Made by a program: the position numbers and the translations under genes | Origin: Armatimonadota bacterium | GTDB lineage: Bacteria; Armatimonadota; HRBIN16 | DNA length: 64,000 nucleotides | Assembly: GCA_026003175.1 (NCBI GenBank) | Contig: BPGT01000001.1 | Coordinates: 1,092,839-1,156,838 of the forward strand | Direction: 5' to 3' | In this document: positions 41,850 through 51,185 of the stretch, piece by piece | Layout: each line of letters begins with the position of its first letter | Numbering within the stretch: the stretch's first letter is position 1 | Notes under the pieces: model-generated | The model's database searches: none | What the model was told of the DNA's origin: nothing | What the model saw: the letters and a program-made list of their open reading frames with translations, nothing else

Positions 41850-43061
41850 TTATTTACCTCCCTGTGTTATCACCTGTGCATATACTGATTGCCATGCTGG
41901 CAATCGCTCTGTCAGCCCCATGCTCTCCATCAACATGGTATCCAGCGTCTGCGGGGCGTCCTCTTGTTGCTCGGGTATGTTTTGATGCCACAGAGCGTTC
42001 GCCACATGCACGGTGGTCAGTGGACAGAACGTGCGCGCCGGGCACAGTGACGGACGGTGATGCCACGCCACTGCCTCCACAATAGAGGTGGGCAAGCCCC
42101 ACAATCCCAGCAGATACGCGCCGACCTCCGCATGCGACGTGCCGAACACTGCCTCTTCCGCCCGCCAGAGAGGGATGCGCTGCGCCTTCGACGCCGCTAA
42201 CACCTTCTGATAAGTATCGGGCAGACTGGCAGCCAGGATCAGCTTGCCCACATCGTGCAACAGCCCTGCGGTAAAGGCTTCGTCTGCCTCGCGAGCGGAA
42301 AGCTGCTCCGTTTCGGCAAGACGCTTTGCCATGGCGCCTACCGTCATGCTGTGATGCCATAGCCGCTCGATGTCAAATCCCTGCACCTTGCTGTGCTCCC
42401 ATTTGGCGAAAATCTGCACCGACAACACCAGCGCCTTCACCGTTTCCAGCCCTAGAAACATCACCGCCTGTACAGGGTTGGAGATGCGTCGGGCAATACC
42501 GAAGAACGACGAGTTTACCAGCTGTAACACCTTTGCGCTCATCGCGATGTCCTCCGACACAATCTCCCCAATCTTCTGCAGAGAAGGGTCGTCGGATTGC
42601 AGCACCTCAATGATGCGCATGTACAGTGAGGGCAGGCTGGGCAGTGATTTAATCCGGGATACTACCGCGCTCAGTTCTTTGCTCGTCAGCAGATCGCGCA
42701 GAGCACAGGCGCGGTTCACTGTGTCCTTAATAGTTTCAGCTTCGCACGGCTTTGCCAGATATTGATGGGTGGTGGTAACCAGTTGCAGGATATACTCTCT
42801 GTCTGAGTGTCCGGAGAGCACAATACGCACCACGTTGGGATATCTTCTGGCTACTTCCCTCAGGAGCTGTGCTCCGTTCATGCCCGGCATCCGCATATCC
42901 GAAACAATCACGTCGAAGGGAGCCTCTTCCAGTTTGCTCAGCGCTTCTTCGCCACTGCCTGCAAAGTGCATGTCCCACTCGTTGCGCATAGAGCGCAACA
43001 TCCGTTGTAGCCCCTGCAGCACGTTCGGCTCATCGTCCACAAATAGTATCCGCCGTTTCAT
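41850..43061 (-). CDS. Response regulator with HDOD output domain
   Basis: A 403-aa protein: receiver domain (~1-120, Asp55 in DVIVSDMRMPGMNG, Lys in YLAKPC), then an HDOD domain (~145-340) with IKSLPSLPSLYMRIIEVLQS at its start and HDVGKLILAASLPDTY. HDOD proteins are non-enzymatic signalling modules in chemotaxis, competence and type IV pilus control. Its ATG lies inside the last codons of the upstream histidine kinase gene (overlap 43058-43061), which suggests it is a direct partner. Another regulator follows 3 bases later. Confidence 0.9.
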   Translation of the reverse strand: MKRRILFVDDEPNVLQGLQRMLRSMRNEWDMHFAGSGEEALSKLEEAPFDVIVSDMRMPGMNGAQLLREVARRYPNVVRIVLSGHSDREYILQLVTTTHQYLAKPCEAETIKDTVNRACALRDLLTSKELSAVVSRIKSLPSLPSLYMRIIEVLQSDDPSLQKIGEIVSEDIAMSAKVLQLVNSSFFGIARRISNPVQAVMFLGLETVKALVLSVQIFAKWEHSKVQGFDIERLWHHSMTVGAMAKRLAETEQLSAREADEAFTAGLLHDVGKLILAASLPDTYQKVLAASKAQRIPLWRAEEAVFGTSHAEVGAYLLGLWGLPTSIVEAVAWHHRPSLCPARTFCPLTTVHVANALWHQNIPEQQEDAPQTLDTMLMESMGLTERLPAWQSVYAQVITQGGK

Positions 43062-44371
43062 GCTGCCTCCTCCTTTGCGTCCTGCTCCTGGTGTAGTGGC
43101 AGTCGGATGATGAAGGTGGTGCCCTTGCCCTCTTCCGTCTCGAAGGTGATGATGCCCTTGTGCTTCTCCACCACCACCGAGTGCACGTACGCCAGTCCCT
43201 GTCCGGTGCCTCTGCCTATCTGCTTGGTGGTGAAGAAGGGGTCAAAAATCTTCGAACGGATGGCTTCGGGGATGCCGGTGCCGGTGTCGCTAATGCGTAC
43301 CTCCACCCAGTCGCCCAGTGCACGGGTGCTGACCGTGATCGTGCCCTTGCCTCTAGAACCATCGCCTACCACATCAGCTATCGCGTGTGCGGCGTTGACG
43401 ATAATGTTCAGGAACACCTGATTGATGTCACCAGGCAAGCACGGTACAGGCGGCAGATTTGGGTCGAAGTCGGTCACCATATCGGCCACATACTTCCACT
43501 CGTTGCGGGCGACGGTGATGGTGCTCTCCAGTGCATGGTTGAGGTCTACGCTGGTCATCTCCGCCGCGCCGGGATGCGAGAACTCCTTCATAGCGCGCAC
43601 GATTTTCGCCACACGGTCAACCCCCTCCAGCGACTGCGTGATCGCCTTGGGTATCTCCTCCAGCAAGTATTCCAGATCGGCGATATCGATGGCTTGTTCC
43701 AGTTCGGTAATCTGTTCTGCAGACACCGTTCCCCGTTTTGTGCACTCTAGCAGGTGCTGGAATCGTCGTAGCAGGTCTATCAGGTCACGCATAGCCTCTT
43801 GCAGGAAGCGGATATTGTCACCCACGTACTGGGTAGGAGTGTTGATTTCGTGCGCGATGCCTGCTGCCAGCCGTCCGATGGACTCCATCTTCAGTGCCTG
43901 CGCGAATTGTCGTTCCATCAGCCTGCGCTCGGTAATATCTGCGCCCAGCAACAGTACGCGCCCGTTCGCTTCCGCACTGTTGCCAAGCGGATTGAGTGTG
44001 ATGCCAATGATGCCTTCGTGTCCGTCTATGCGGGTGTAGCGCAAGTCATCCAGTTTGACCGGTGCACACTTTTTCCGGCAGGCGGTGATACCCTGAATAA
44101 CAGGCTGCCAATCCCATTGGATAGGGCATTGTTGTAGCCGCTGACCGAGAGCTTGCGAGGAGGGGATACCAAAGGTTTTCTCTGCCGCCGGGTTCCAGTG
44201 GGTTACCCTGTCGTGCTCGTCAACGGTTATCAGAATCGAGGGTATAGAGGCTAAGATGCTTTCTTGCTCCTCGCGCTCTTGCAACGCCCTCATCAGCTGT
44301 GCCTCCAGCGTCTCGTTGTTTTCCTGGCCCTTGTCCGTGAGTAGAAGAGTATGCTGGCTTTGCCTTTTCAT
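43058..44371 (-). CDS. PAS-domain sensor histidine kinase
   Basis: A 437-aa soluble kinase with a short N-terminal coiled coil, a PAS domain (~38-150, ILITVDEHDRVTHWNPAAEK), an H-box with phospho-His174 (LAAGIAHEINTPTQYVGDN), N-box (IVNAAHAIAD), G1 box (ISDTGTGIP) and F/G2 boxes (FDPFFTTKQIGRGTGQGLAY). The HEINTPTQ form is typical of kinases paired with HDOD or HD regulators. No membrane segment, so it senses a cytoplasmic cue, maybe redox or a ligand bound by PAS. First gene of a three-gene signalling operon. Confidence 0.92.
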   Translation of the reverse strand: MKRQSQHTLLLTDKGQENNETLEAQLMRALQEREEQESILASIPSILITVDEHDRVTHWNPAAEKTFGIPSSQALGQRLQQCPIQWDWQPVIQGITACRKKCAPVKLDDLRYTRIDGHEGIIGITLNPLGNSAEANGRVLLLGADITERRLMERQFAQALKMESIGRLAAGIAHEINTPTQYVGDNIRFLQEAMRDLIDLLRRFQHLLECTKRGTVSAEQITELEQAIDIADLEYLLEEIPKAITQSLEGVDRVAKIVRAMKEFSHPGAAEMTSVDLNHALESTITVARNEWKYVADMVTDFDPNLPPVPCLPGDINQVFLNIIVNAAHAIADVVGDGSRGKGTITVSTRALGDWVEVRISDTGTGIPEAIRSKIFDPFFTTKQIGRGTGQGLAYVHSVVVEKHKGIITFETEEGKGTTFIIRLPLHQEQDAKEEAA

Positions 44372-44610
44372 GCTGCGAACACCTCCTGAACGCCACGTAA
44401 CCGATGCAGCTTCGCAAACACCAGCACGGGATGGAAATGTCTATTGGGAACAACCGCAATCTCCACCGTTTTGAGATTCTGGCAATTATGCCTCAATGGC
44501 GCAGGTTTGGCCCCTGGTAGTATTGCGGTTTTTTGTGTGAATGGGGGAAACATCTTGCCCGCTTTGTGCGTCTAATGCGTGCAAGTCAAAAAGACGGAGG
44601 TTTTGAGGAC

Positions 44611-46095
44611 ATGCTGGCAAAAGTGTTCTTGTGTGTATCTCTCCTGATGGGGACAACGATGGCAATGGAGGCACAGAATATGGTGACATCTACCGCCAAG
44701 GATACCAGAGGGGTATCGCTGACCATCTACAACCAGAACTTCGCGGTGGTACGGGAGAACCGACAGATCACGCTCAAAGAGGGCGTCAACTTCGTGCGCT
44801 ACGAGGATGTGGCAGCGCAGATAGACCCCACCTCTATCAGCTTCAAATCGCTCACCGCGCCCAACGCCGTTGCCGTGCGTGAGCAGAACTACCAGTACGA
44901 CCTGCTGAACCCGACATCCATCCTCAACAAGTCGGTGGGCAAGACAATACGATTCAAACAGGTACATCCAGACGGCAAGGTAGAGATTCTGGAAGGCACT
45001 CTACTCAATCCGCCTACCGCAGTAGTTGGTCAGACGGATGCTGGCGGAGGCGGAACCGTCTACCAGGGACTGGTCATTCGCCTGAAGGACGGTCGGCTGA
45101 TTCTGAACCCGACGGGGCAAATCGAACTGAACGAGCTGCCAGAGGGGCTGGTCTCGCGTCCATCGCTGCTGTGGAAGCTGGACGTAGACCGCGCTGGCAC
45201 ACACAACACGCAGGTCTCCTACCTCGCCAACGGCATCACCTGGAAGGCAGACTATGTGGCAGTAGTGAACAAGGACGAAAGTATGGTGGACATCACCGGC
45301 TGGGTGACCATCGACAACCGCAGTGGAGCTACCTACACCGATGCCCAGCTGCAGCTGCTGGCAGGTGATGTGCGTCGCGTGCAGGAGGCGCCGGGCATGG
45401 GCGGTGTGCCGATGGATGCGATGATGGTGAAACGCGCTGCCGCTCCGCAATTTGAGGAAGAGTCGTTCTTCGAATACCACCTGTACACCCTGCAAGGTAC
45501 CACCACCGTACGCGACAACGAGACCAAGCAGATGACCCTGCTGTCCGCCGCGGATGTGAAGGTGACTCGCAAGCTGGTGCTGGATGCGGGAAGGCGATGG
45601 TGGATTCAGGGCATCCGCGCACCGGGCATGGGCAGCGATACCCAGAACGTGAAACTGAACATCGTGGTGGAGATGCGCAACAGCAAGGAGAACAACATGG
45701 GCATGCCCCTGCCGAAGGGCAAGGTGCGCCTGTACAAAGCTGATGACCGCGGCAACCTGCAGTTTTTGGGCGAAGACCTGATTGACCATACCCCCAAAGA
45801 CGAACTGGTGCGCCTGTACATCGGCGACGCCTTCGACGTGGTGGGTGAGCGCAAACGCACCGACTACAAGCAGATTTCCGACCGTGTGATCGAGGAGACC
45901 TACGAAATCACCGTGCGTAATCACAAGGAGACCGACGTGGACGTGTGGATTGTGGAACACTTCTGGGGCGAATGGCAGATTCTCAACAGCAGTCACCAGT
46001 ACAACAAGCTGGATGCCCACACTGTAGAGTTCCCTGTGAAAGTAGAGCGCAACGGCGCGGTGAAGGTGACCTACACCGTTCGCACGAAGTGGTAG
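44611..46095 (+). CDS. Secreted DUF4139 domain protein
   Basis: A 494-aa protein with a signal peptide (~1-22) and a DUF4139-type beta-rich body. Typical features are LTIYNQNFAVVRENRQITL near the start, NGITWKADYVAVVNKDESMV, the coiled stretch, and the end GAVKVTYTVRTKW. The family occurs in secreted mucoidy or surface-associated proteins; function not established. I take the ATG at 44611 because GGAGG lies 13 bases and GAGGA 4 bases upstream and the signal peptide starts there. A strong terminator follows. Confidence 0.82.
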   Translation: MLAKVFLCVSLLMGTTMAMEAQNMVTSTAKDTRGVSLTIYNQNFAVVRENRQITLKEGVNFVRYEDVAAQIDPTSISFKSLTAPNAVAVREQNYQYDLLNPTSILNKSVGKTIRFKQVHPDGKVEILEGTLLNPPTAVVGQTDAGGGGTVYQGLVIRLKDGRLILNPTGQIELNELPEGLVSRPSLLWKLDVDRAGTHNTQVSYLANGITWKADYVAVVNKDESMVDITGWVTIDNRSGATYTDAQLQLLAGDVRRVQEAPGMGGVPMDAMMVKRAAAPQFEEESFFEYHLYTLQGTTTVRDNETKQMTLLSAADVKVTRKLVLDAGRRWWIQGIRAPGMGSDTQNVKLNIVVEMRNSKENNMGMPLPKGKVRLYKADDRGNLQFLGEDLIDHTPKDELVRLYIGDAFDVVGERKRTDYKQISDRVIEETYEITVRNHKETDVDVWIVEHFWGEWQILNSSHQYNKLDAHTVEFPVKVERNGAVKVTYTVRTKW

Positions 46096-46100
46096 AGAGG

Positions 46101-46131
46101 GAGGGGCACGCTCCGTCGTGCCCCTCTTGTT
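46101..46131 (+). terminator. Rho-independent terminator
   Basis: Perfect 10-bp stem GAGGGGCACG (46101-46110) and CGTGCCCCTC (46117-46126) with a 6-base loop and TTGTT after it, 5 bases past the DUF4139 stop codon. Confidence 0.85.
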
Positions 46132-46148
46132 GCCAGGATGTAGCCAAG

Positions 46149-46531
46149 ATGGAAGGCTATTATCTCGAGCAACGTTACTACCAACGCGCTCCTGCGTACT
46201 TCAGCAAAATCGTCCGACGGGTGCGCGCTGTGAGCTATGAAGACCCTTGCCGCCTTCTGGACGATGCGCTGGACGCCGATGCACTCACAGAGGCTGAGTG
46301 TGATGACCTGATAGAAACAGATGTGGTTGTTTATGGACGGAGGTCTCGTGGGGCATTGGACCCAGTGATGTTTCCCATACGTCACAGCGTGCTCGCACCT
46401 TCAGCAAACTCGGCTGGCGGACTCTGCCGGTGGTAGCGGGCGAATAGGCGGACGACGACGCCAAAGAGGCGGCACGACGTAACGGCGTGGTTATCCTGCT
46501 GGACGGCGGGCTGGTATTCGGAGCGGTGTAA
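46149..46531 (+). pseudogene. Nuclease-like protein gene, decayed
   Basis: Starting at ATG 46149, YYLEQRYYQRAPAYFSKIVR and LTEAECDDLIETDVVVYGRR match a family of small PD-(D/E)XK-like proteins common in Chloroflexota and Armatimonadota (my recollection, not searched). The frame is lost soon after YGRRSRG, the middle of the protein is missing, and the tail survives in another frame as FSKLGWRTLPVVAGE, then a TAG, then AARRNGVVILLDGGLVFGAV and TAA at 46529-46531. Thus it has at least one deletion or frameshift and one stop. Confidence 0.65.
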
Positions 46532-46535
46532 GGCG

Positions 46536-47537
46536 TCACAGCGGCTTGGATGTCGCCACCGCAATGCCCCTGCGTTCGTCCGTTTGGACGTCACCCACTT
46601 TGCCCGCTGACAACGGTGATACTGCGCAGTAGAAGTGGTACAGACAGCCATTGTGCCAGAAGAGGCTGGGCTTGTGAGCATAGCGGGAGTCGATACTGCC
46701 CTCTTGCCCCACATCTACCAGCACCTCAGGAGCTTTCTCCCAGTGCAACAGGTCCCGGCTGAAGGCAACCCCATCGCGCGCGTGCCCGTCACTGCTCAGC
46801 CCATAGTAGAACATCGCCCACAGCTCTTTGTCCACCTGCAGCACGCAAGGGTCGCTGGCGAAGAGGTCATCCCACGCGCCACGCTTGCCGACACGCAGAA
46901 CAGGATTGCCCTCGTAGCGCGTCCATCGCTTCAGGTCGGGGGAGGTCGCTACGCCAATCTGCTCGTTCCAGCCCTGCTCGCGGTTCTTGGCGTTGTAGAA
47001 CAGGTAATAGGTGCCCCGATGCTCTAACAGGCAGGATTTATATAGCCCCGCCTGCTCCCATTCCGCTCCCTCCTGAGCGACCAGACAGGGCGGTTCCAAC
47101 CGCCATTCTTTCAGATCTCGACTGTAACAGATGCCGATGGCGGCGGGACCGACCTCGTAGCCGGGTTTGGGGTAGGCATGATAAGTGCCCACGTACTGCC
47201 CATTCACCCGACGCAGTCGCCCCGAGCCGAACAGAGCATTGTCGCGCAGTATCCAGGTAAGTGCGACATTGAACTCCGTCACCGAACCGGGCGCACCGCG
47301 GTCAATCCATATCCCCTGCTTCCGCCAGTGGATCAGGTCATCGGAAAACGCCAGTCCCGTGCGGTAGCCGATGCCGTCAAAACCGATAAAGCTCATGGCG
47401 AAGCGGTTGCCGTCGCCGAAGACGAACGGACAGTCCACCCCGTGACTGTCGAATTGCCCGGCGCGGTAAGACGGCTCCAGCACCAGGTTCGGGTACTTGT
47501 AAGGCGTGCGCAGTCGGGACAGCACCGTATCGTTCAC
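46536..47537 (-). CDS. GH43/GH130-like five-bladed beta-propeller glycosidase
   Basis: A 333-aa protein of the GH43/62/130-type beta-propeller superfamily. Blade motifs include DSHGVDCPFVFGDGNRFAMS, GYRTGLAFSDDLIHWRKQG, NALFGSGRLRRVNGQYVGTY and YYLFYNAKNREQGWNEQIG. No signal peptide, so it acts in the cytoplasm, perhaps on imported oligosaccharides as hydrolase or phosphorylase. GTG start at 47535-47537 with GGAAGGGTG upstream; the start overlaps the stop of the SIS gene. Substrate unknown. Confidence 0.75.
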   Translation of the reverse strand: MNDTVLSRLRTPYKYPNLVLEPSYRAGQFDSHGVDCPFVFGDGNRFAMSFIGFDGIGYRTGLAFSDDLIHWRKQGIWIDRGAPGSVTEFNVALTWILRDNALFGSGRLRRVNGQYVGTYHAYPKPGYEVGPAAIGICYSRDLKEWRLEPPCLVAQEGAEWEQAGLYKSCLLEHRGTYYLFYNAKNREQGWNEQIGVATSPDLKRWTRYEGNPVLRVGKRGAWDDLFASDPCVLQVDKELWAMFYYGLSSDGHARDGVAFSRDLLHWEKAPEVLVDVGQEGSIDSRYAHKPSLFWHNGCLYHFYCAVSPLSAGKVGDVQTDERRGIAVATSKPL

Positions 47538-48265
47538 AGGTACGTCACCCTTCCCCGATACCGCTGCAACAGGCGGGCGTTGTGCACATCGCCGCCGTCC
47601 AGGTTCGCGCTGAGGAAAACAGGCGGCTCGATACCGCGCTCTTTCAACAGCACTACTGTTTGCGCCACCAGCGCATTCAGTATCGCTGCACCGATCACCG
47701 TGGAGGTGGGCGACACCTTCTGCCTCATGCCCGGTATCTCCACCACCGCATCGCCGATGACGCCACAGTTATCCAGCACGATGTCCGCTACTTCGAACAA
47801 CCGCATCGTGCCCGCGCGGGGCGTGACCGACTTCGAGTAGGTGACTGACGTGAGCGCGATGACCGTCGCCCCCTTTTCACGTCCGTACTGCGCCACCTCT
47901 ACTGCCACCGCGTTGCGCCCCGATACGGAATGCACTATCAACACGTCGCCCGCCTCGATGGGTATCTCGCTCATGAATATCTGCGCGTAGCCCGAATGGC
48001 GTTCCAGCACGGAGGTCATGGTAATCGGGCGTACGTCGCAGGTCAAGCCGGGTGGGAGGATAGGGGAAATGCACGCCAAACCTCCAGCCCGGTAGAACAG
48101 CTCCTGCGCCAGAATACCTGCGTGTGTGGCTCCGAACACGTAGATGAGGTGGTCGCTGGCGATGGCATCCGCCATCACCTGCGCGGCGCGTTGCAGGTTC
48201 TCGCCCTGCGTGCGCTCTACCTCGTCCAGTTGGTGACGGATGGCGTCGAAGTACGCTTTGATCAT
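47534..48265 (-). CDS. SIS-domain sugar isomerase (copy 2)
   Basis: A 243-aa SIS protein (IYVFGATHAGILAQELFYRA; DVLIVHSVSGRNAVAVEVAQ; TVIGAAILNALVAQTVVLL). SIS domains bind phosphosugars and catalyse aldose-ketose isomerisation or deamination. A close paralogue is encoded just upstream at 48269-49018. The ATG is at 48263-48265, 3 bases after the stop of the upstream paralogue. Likely works on a sugar phosphate released with the glycosidase encoded next. Confidence 0.82.
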   Translation of the reverse strand: MIKAYFDAIRHQLDEVERTQGENLQRAAQVMADAIASDHLIYVFGATHAGILAQELFYRAGGLACISPILPPGLTCDVRPITMTSVLERHSGYAQIFMSEIPIEAGDVLIVHSVSGRNAVAVEVAQYGREKGATVIALTSVTYSKSVTPRAGTMRLFEVADIVLDNCGVIGDAVVEIPGMRQKVSPTSTVIGAAILNALVAQTVVLLKERGIEPPVFLSANLDGGDVHNARLLQRYRGRVTYL

Positions 48266-48268
48266 CGC

Positions 48269-49018
48269 TCAGTACCCCTTGCGGATGTAGTCGTCCACCG
48301 TCTGCTTGTAGATTTCCGGACCGTCGGGCAGGTTGATGCTCTTGAAGACGGTGGGCTGCAAACCGCGCTGCAACATCTCTTCCACGATGCCCGCCACCAG
48401 CGCCCACATCACCATCGCCGCGCCGATGCCCGAGGCGGGACAGATTTTGCGGTCAAGCCCTTCTACCTCTAACATGGCGTCGCCGTAGTCCGCGCCGTTG
48501 TCGATCACCATGTCCACCACCTCGAACAGCCGCTTGCCGGAGGGATGTACCGATTGCAGCTGCGAGGAGTAGCGGATAGAGGTGATACCGATGGTGGTAA
48601 CACCATGCTCCTTTGCCTGTATCGCCAGCTCCACCGGTATCGTCTGCTTGCCCGACACCGTACCGATGATAAGCACATCGCCCGCTTTGATATGACTGCG
48701 TTTCAGTGCGGCGGACACAATGAGCGCATCGGTTTCGAAACCGCCTTTGCCCGTTTCGCCCTGCGCCTGGCGGAACTGGTTCGGATTGTCCACCGAGAGA
48801 CCGAAGTTGAGCGAGCTCATCGCCGCCAGTCCGCCCACGCGGTTGATCAGCTCACGCGAGACCAGATGCCCCGTGTCGTAAACGTGTATCACACCCTGCC
48901 TTGCCAGACTGTCAGCGCACACCTTCGCCGCGCGGCGAATCGCCTCGCCCTGTGCGCGCTCAATATCCAATAGCAGCTGCCGATAAGCTGCAAAGGCTCT
49001 TGTGATCAGGTCGTTCAC
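48269..49018 (-). CDS. SIS-domain sugar isomerase (copy 1)
   Basis: A 249-aa SIS protein (VIHVYDTGHLVSRELINRV; DVLIIGTVSGKQTIPVELAI; SGIGAAMVMWALVAGIVEEML). It aligns along its length with copy 2, but an internal loop (NQFRQAQGETGKGGFET) differs. The start is GTG at 49016-49018, with GGAGG eight bases upstream; the longer reading overlaps an Rhs remnant and lacks a site. First gene of the three-gene sugar operon. It may have arisen by duplication with copy 2 and now form a heteromer or act on a different sugar. Confidence 0.85.
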   Translation of the reverse strand: MNDLITRAFAAYRQLLLDIERAQGEAIRRAAKVCADSLARQGVIHVYDTGHLVSRELINRVGGLAAMSSLNFGLSVDNPNQFRQAQGETGKGGFETDALIVSAALKRSHIKAGDVLIIGTVSGKQTIPVELAIQAKEHGVTTIGITSIRYSSQLQSVHPSGKRLFEVVDMVIDNGADYGDAMLEVEGLDRKICPASGIGAAMVMWALVAGIVEEMLQRGLQPTVFKSINLPDGPEIYKQTVDDYIRKGY

Positions 49019-49159
49019 TGTTATTGCCTCCGGTGTTATATGCGAACAGAACTCCTTAACCCACGTTCGCCACGATGGACTTTCTCCCCTGCGTTGTGTG
49101 CCTCTGCCCTGCAAAACCTTTCCTGTTTTTGTCCTTTGCCAGGCGATTATTACCAAAGC

Positions 49160-49482
49160 AGAACCTCGCCGTGCTGACCTGGGGTAATCACACCCTGCAA
49201 CTGTTTGACAAACAGGGCGACCAGTGGTGGAGTGGTACTGACCGACTCGGTTCGGCGCGGGTTCACACCGACGAGCTGGGCGAGCAGGTGACCTATCTGG
49301 CGTACTTCACCGCATTCGGGGAGCGGATGGATGTTGGCTTGCGCACCGTATATACCTTTGCAGGCGACTGGGGCTACCGCGACGGTGGTGGTATGGGCTT
49401 GCTACACGTCGGGGCGCGCTATTCCGACCCGTTCACGGCTGTTGCCTGGTACAGATGTTTCGGACCGGGGGCAAGAATATGA
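49160..49482 (+). pseudogene. Rhs-repeat core fragment
   Basis: The reading frame includes the RHS core pattern DRLGSARVHTDELGEQVTYL, YFTAFGERM, TFAGDWGYRDGGG and LLHVGARYSDP. Normally this lies near the end of a >1000-aa toxin-like surface protein just before the variable toxin tail. Here only ~105 codons remain, with no signal peptide or upstream repeats, and the frame stops at 49482, directly beside tRNA-Gln. So it is an orphan remnant. A start cannot be assigned. Confidence 0.75.
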
Positions 49483-49485
49483 AAC

Positions 49486-49559
49486 TGGCTGCCCGGGATG
49501 GATTCGAACCACCACTAACGGCTCCAAAGGCCGCTGTCCTGCCATTAGACGACCGGGCA
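49486..49559 (-). tRNA. trnQ: tRNA-Gln (anticodon TTG)
   Basis: Seventy-four bases that fold as a cloverleaf. The 5' acceptor strand TGCCCGG pairs with CCGGGCA, with the weak U1-A72 pair typical of tRNA-Gln, then G73 and an encoded CCA. The anticodon loop CTTTGGA gives TTG. The T arm is GGTGG TTCGAAT CCATC. The gene lies on the minus strand between an Rhs remnant and eno. A first reading that put the 5' end two bases earlier gave a wrong discriminator and was dropped. Confidence 0.95.
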
Positions 49560-49692
49560 GCATCCGTTATTATTATGCCTCTTGAAAGAGGAGTTGTCAA
49601 GGGTGGATATAATCGGGGTGGGAGATGACCCCCCATGCGTACTGCAAAGTAACGAGGGGGGGTATTGCCGAAGGATCTGCGGCAGCAGTTGA

Positions 49693-51114
<1,422 letters not shown>

Positions 51115-51129
51115 TAGCCCTCGCTCCAT

Positions 51130-51158
51130 CCCCCTCTCCCCCGCTGCGGGAGAGGGGG
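51130..51158. repeat. Palindromic hairpin between eno and pyk
   Basis: Stem CCCCCTCTCCC (51130-51140) with GGGAGAGGGGG (51148-51158), 7-base loop. Matches the second hairpin of the dispersed two-hairpin family. It could slow or end transcription before pyk. Confidence 0.7.
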
Positions 51159-51185
51159 CAAAGGAGGGTACGCAAGGAGACGACC

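Noticed and set aside
49484-49561. Alternative tRNA boundaries with a GCTGCCC/GGGCAGC acceptor stem
   Set aside because: This gives discriminator C and no encoded CCA and shifts the T arm; the TGCCCGG/CCGGGCA stem fits tRNA-Gln and gives G73-CCA.
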